A stretch of 64,000 nt of DNA from Caulobacter sp. SL161 (GTDB lineage Bacteria > Pseudomonadota > Alphaproteobacteria > Caulobacterales > Caulobacteraceae). The notes below the pieces were generated by a model, which was not told the origin of the DNA, made no database searches, and saw nothing but the letters and a program-made list of their open reading frames with translations. The stretch is from NCBI RefSeq assembly GCF_026672375.1, contig NZ_JAPPRA010000001.1:2170001-2234000 (forward strand). The letters are read 5' to 3'. The position numbers were made by a program, and so were the translations under genes. This document shows, piece by piece, positions 61,217 through 64,000 of the stretch (positions are counted from its first letter, which is position 1; each line of letters begins with the position of its first letter).

Positions 61217-61335
61217 AATCCTCCCCCGCGAGGGGGAGGTGTCGGCTCGAAGAGACGACGGAGGGGGAAGAGGCAAGGTTTGCAGACCTTCCCCCACCGG
61301 CCCTTCGGGCCACCTCCCCCGCGAGGGGGAGGATT
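61217..61335. repeat. Composite inverted repeat, type A
   Basis: Arms AATCCTCCCCCGCGAGGGGG and CTCCCCCGCGAGGGGGAGGATT are exact inverted copies, enclosing GGAGGGGGAAG and CTTCCCCCACC. It lies between the aminopeptidase start and the prmA stop, so upstream promoter sequences of the aminopeptidase gene adjoin the element. Confidence 0.85.
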
Positions 61336-61348
61336 GTGTTTCAACGCG

Positions 61349-62215
61349 TTACGGCCGCTGCAGCACCAGCGTCGCCCAGGCGTCGCGGTGGATGCGGGTC
61401 ACCACCTTGAAGCCGCGTGACAGGTAGGCGGCCTTGACCATCCGTTCCTGGGTGCGCAGCAGGCCCGACAGGATGACCGTGCCGCCGGGAACCAGGGCGC
61501 GCTTGATGTCCTGCGCCAGGCTGATCAGCGGACGGGCCAGGATGTTGGCGAAGACCAGATCATAGGGCGCGTTCTCGGCGACCAGGCGGTGGCCCAGGCC
61601 CGAGGCGTGGACGAAGCGGGCGTTGGCCTTGTTGACCTGGGCGTTCTCCTTGGAGATCCGCACGCTGGGCTTGTCGATGTCGGTGCCGACCGCCAGCTTG
61701 GCGCCGGTGCGGGCCGCTGCGATGGCCAAGAGGCCCGTGCCGGCCCCGACGTCGAGCACCTTATTGAACTTACGCGCCTTGATCAGGCGGTCATAGGCCT
61801 GCAGGCAGCCGACAGTGGTGCCGTGGTGACCTGTGCCGAACGCCGCGCCGGCCTCGATCCGCAGGTTGACGGTGCTGGCCGGCAGGCGGCCGCGATCGTG
61901 CATGCCGTAGACGAAGAAGCGGCCGGCGCGCACCGGCGGCAGGCCCGACAGCGCCATGGCCAGCCAGTCGGCGTCGGCCAGGGTGTCGCGCGAGACCTTC
62001 AGGTCGTACTCGCCCAGCAGCGCCATAAGGCTCTCGTCCTCTTCCTCCGTGGTGGGGAAGGCGTCGATGCGCCAGACGCCCTTGTCCTCGTCCTCTTCCA
62101 GGATCGAGTAGGTGGCGCCTTCCAGGCCGGGATGGTTGTCGATGGCGTCGGCGGCGGTCTCGGCCTCGAGGCGCGCGCCACGGGCGACGATCTGCTGGGG
62201 CGTATAGTCGGTCAT
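61349..62215 (-). CDS. prmA: Ribosomal protein L11 methyltransferase (PrmA)
   Basis: This 288-residue SAM-dependent methyltransferase has [16 protein letters not shown], the SAM loop [19 protein letters not shown] and [13 protein letters not shown] (the NxxxxP-type active-site region), which are PrmA signatures. The N-terminal 80 residues form the L11-binding domain. It trimethylates ribosomal protein L11. It is preceded by the uvrD-like gene on the same strand with a 59-base gap. Confidence 0.92.
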   Translation of the reverse strand: MTDYTPQQIVARGARLEAETAADAIDNHPGLEGATYSILEEDEDKGVWRIDAFPTTEEEDESLMALLGEYDLKVSRDTLADADWLAMALSGLPPVRAGRFFVYGMHDRGRLPASTVNLRIEAGAAFGTGHHGTTVGCLQAYDRLIKARKFNKVLDVGAGTGLLAIAAARTGAKLAVGTDIDKPSVRISKENAQVNKANARFVHASGLGHRLVAENAPYDLVFANILARPLISLAQDIKRALVPGGTVILSGLLRTQERMVKAAYLSRGFKVVTRIHRDAWATLVLQRP

Positions 62216-62274
62216 GGGCGCCTGTTAGCTCCAACGGGCGCGAAAAGCGAGCCCATTGGCCGACGATGTCAGCG

Positions 62275-64000
62275 TCACGCCTTCTCGACGAAGCTGTCGA
62301 TGACCTTCTTCTCGCCGGCCTTGTCGAAGGCGACGGTTAGCTTGTTACCTTCGATCCCCGTGACCTTGCCGTAGCCGAACTTGACGTGGAACACCCGGTC
62401 GCCGCGGGAATAGGCGCTGTTGGTCGGGGCCGAGACGGCGACCAGCCGGCCTTCGCCCTCGATCGGCGCTGAACGAGCGGAAGAGCCCGACCGGACGCCC
62501 TGGGCGCCGCGCCAGGATCCGCCGCGCTCGGCGAAGCCCGAGGTGCGTTCCTGCGCCCGCTTCCAGCCGGGGCTGTCGTAGCTGCCCGCCTGGAAGGCCG
62601 AGGTGCCCGGATCGTCCCATCGCGACGCCGCCGTCGACTGCATGCCTGGGCCGCCGCCATAGTAGCCGGTCTCGGAGGCCGCATCGACGTGAGCGATCGG
62701 CAGTTCGTCGACGAAGCGGCTGGGCAGCTGGCTGGTCCAGCGGCCATAGACCTGCCGGTTGGCCACGAAGCTGATCCGGGCCTCCTCGCGGGCGCGGGTG
62801 ATGCCGACATAGGCCAGGCGCCGTTCTTCCTCGAGGCCCTTCTCGCCCTTGTCGTCCATGCTGCGCTGACTGGGGAACACGCCTTCTTCCCAGCCGGGCA
62901 GGAAGACCAGCGGGAACTCCAGGCCCTTGGCCGAGTGCAGGGTCATGATCCAGACCGCGTCGCCGGTGGCCTCGCGATCCAGGTCCATGACCAGCGACAC
63001 GTGCTCCAGATAGGCTTCGAGGGTGTCGAACGACCCCATCGACTGGACCAGTTCCTTCAGGTTCTCGAGCCGCGTCTGGCTGGTGGGGCCCTTATCCAGC
63101 CGCAGGGCGTCGGTGTAGCCGCTTTCCTCGAGTACGGTCTCGAGCAGGCGCTGGTGATGCAGCGTTCCGACCAGCGAGCGCCAGCGGTCGAGGTCGCGGA
63201 TGAAGTTGCTGAGCGCCGTGCGCGTGCGGGCCGGAAGCTCATCGCTGGCGATGATCGCCCGGGCGGCGTCGACGGTGGAAATCCCTTCCAGCCGCGCGAT
63301 TTGCAGCAGCTTCTGCACGCTGGTGTCGCCGATGCCGCGCTTGGGCGTGTTGACGATCCGCTCAAAGGCCAGATCATCGTCCGGCGACTGGATCAGCCGC
63401 AGATAGGCGTGGGCGTCGCGGATCTCGGCCCGTTCGAAGAAGCGCGGGCCGCCGACCACCTTGTAGGGGATCTGCAACAACACGAAGCGCTCTTCGAACG
63501 CGCGCATCTGGAAGCTGGCGCGGACCAGGATGGCCATCTGGCTGTACTTGCGGCCGGCCTTCTTGGCGCGCTCGATCTCGTCGGCGATCAGGCGGCTCTC
63601 GGCCTCGCCGTCCCAGACGCCGCTGACCTTGACCTTCTCGCCGCCCTTCGACGGGGTCCACAACGTCTTGCCGAGGCGTCCCCTATTGGCGGTGATCAGG
63701 CCCGAGGCGGCGGCCAGGATGTGCTCGGTCGAGCGGTAGTTGCACTCCAGGCGCACGACCTTCGCGCCCGGGAAGTCGCGCTCGAACCGCAGGATGTTGT
63801 CCACTTCGGCCCCGCGCCAGCCATAGATCGACTGGTCGTCGTCGCCGACGCAGCAGACGTTCTGGCGGCCCTGGGCCAACAGGCGCAGCCACAGATACTG
63901 GGCGACGTTGGTGTCCTGGTACTCGTCGACCATCACGTATTTGAAGCGCTGCTGGAACTCGTCCAGCACGTCAGGATGGCCGGTGAACAGGCTGATATTA
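62275..64000 (-). CDS. uvrD: UvrD/PcrA-family ATP-dependent DNA helicase (5' end outside window)
   Basis: The C-terminal roughly 575 residues of a superfamily 1A helicase are present; the frame runs off the right edge. Motifs visible are VMVDEYQDTN (motif II), GDDDQSIYGWRGA (III), LECNYRS (IV), TLHSAKGLEFPLVFLPGWEEG (V) and YVGITRARE (VI). A Gly/Ser-rich linker leads to a final small domain (FHVKFGYGKVTGIEGNKLTVAFDKAG), the Tudor-like tail that contacts RNA polymerase in PcrA/UvrD. It unwinds DNA in nucleotide-excision and mismatch repair. PcrA is the alternative name. Confidence 0.95.
   Translation of the reverse strand, partial: NISLFTGHPDVLDEFQQRFKYVMVDEYQDTNVAQYLWLRLLAQGRQNVCCVGDDDQSIYGWRGAEVDNILRFERDFPGAKVVRLECNYRSTEHILAAASGLITANRGRLGKTLWTPSKGGEKVKVSGVWDGEAESRLIADEIERAKKAGRKYSQMAILVRASFQMRAFEERFVLLQIPYKVVGGPRFFERAEIRDAHAYLRLIQSPDDDLAFERIVNTPKRGIGDTSVQKLLQIARLEGISTVDAARAIIASDELPARTRTALSNFIRDLDRWRSLVGTLHHQRLLETVLEESGYTDALRLDKGPTSQTRLENLKELVQSMGSFDTLEAYLEHVSLVMDLDREATGDAVWIMTLHSAKGLEFPLVFLPGWEEGVFPSQRSMDDKGEKGLEEERRLAYVGITRAREEARISFVANRQVYGRWTSQLPSRFVDELPIAHVDAASETGYYGGGPGMQSTAASRWDDPGTSAFQAGSYDSPGWKRAQERTSGFAERGGSWRGAQGVRSGSSARSAPIEGEGRLVAVSAPTNSAYSRGDRVFHVKFGYGKVTGIEGNKLTVAFDKAGEKKVIDSFVEKA

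Overview
The window is high-GC, densely packed chromosomal DNA from a freshwater alphaproteobacterium, most likely Caulobacter (C. vibrioides/crescentus or a close relative). The strongest pointers are an 882-residue TipN polarity factor, large TonB-dependent receptors, a CysNC fusion, and a glucuronate/galacturonate pathway laid out as in Caulobacter. No tRNA, rRNA, CRISPR array, insertion sequence or prophage was recognised.

Layout: (1) 1-7.5 kb: tail of an MFS transporter, the cysD-cysNC sulfate activation operon, a small membrane ORF, tipN and a sugar transferase. (2) 7.5-20.4 kb: hexuronate catabolism (uxuB-like, uxaA, a LacI-family regulator, uxaC-kduI-kduD, eda-kdgK) with ppc inserted. 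(3) 20.4-25.2 kb: a small basic ORF, a repeat-rich intergenic region holding a 160-nt rod-like foldable element, a DUF1244 gene, a prolyl iminopeptidase, a PIN/Phd toxin-antitoxin pair and a Kef-type antiporter. (4) 25.3-31.7 kb: an AraC regulator, a beta-lactamase-fold hydrolase, a tryptophan-halogenase-like flavoprotein, and an arsenic island (arsR-aqpS-arsC divergent from arsH). (5) 31.8-37.4 kb: a sugar dehydrogenase lipoprotein, a second uronate operon (ExuT-like transporter and MhpD-like hydratase), and a BlaI-type repressor with a serine hydrolase. (6) 37.4-47.4 kb: a TonB receptor, cell-wall enzymes (L,D-transpeptidase, DUF882/M15-like, PBP1A), a GFA protein and an orphan PstS. (7) 47.5-53.5 kb: a candidate small RNA, then a TonB receptor divergent from an ABC ATPase with two permeases across a Zur-like palindrome. 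(8) 53.5-64 kb: an acyltransferase, a mosaic ligA/exonuclease locus, DUF2147, an aminopeptidase P, prmA, and a UvrD helicase running off the right edge.

Two observations stand out. First, a near-identical palindrome (GG[T/A]AACCGGTGTCA and its reverse) occurs six times, always upstream of uronate genes, including the distal ExuT/hydratase operon and the LacI regulator itself. This defines a coherent regulon read directly from sequence. Second, ligA and its downstream exonuclease gene look like a recombination mosaic. A roughly 2.8-kb AT-richer segment carries most of ligA plus a divergent exonuclease, inserted so that the foreign exonuclease is fused to the resident ligA BRCT tail, and a second, native-looking exonuclease follows. 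Two putative RNAs (a short C-rich terminator-ended transcript at 47.57 kb and a 6S-like rod at 20.9 kb) and a ribosome-binding-site hairpin in the 370-nt eda leader are further candidates.
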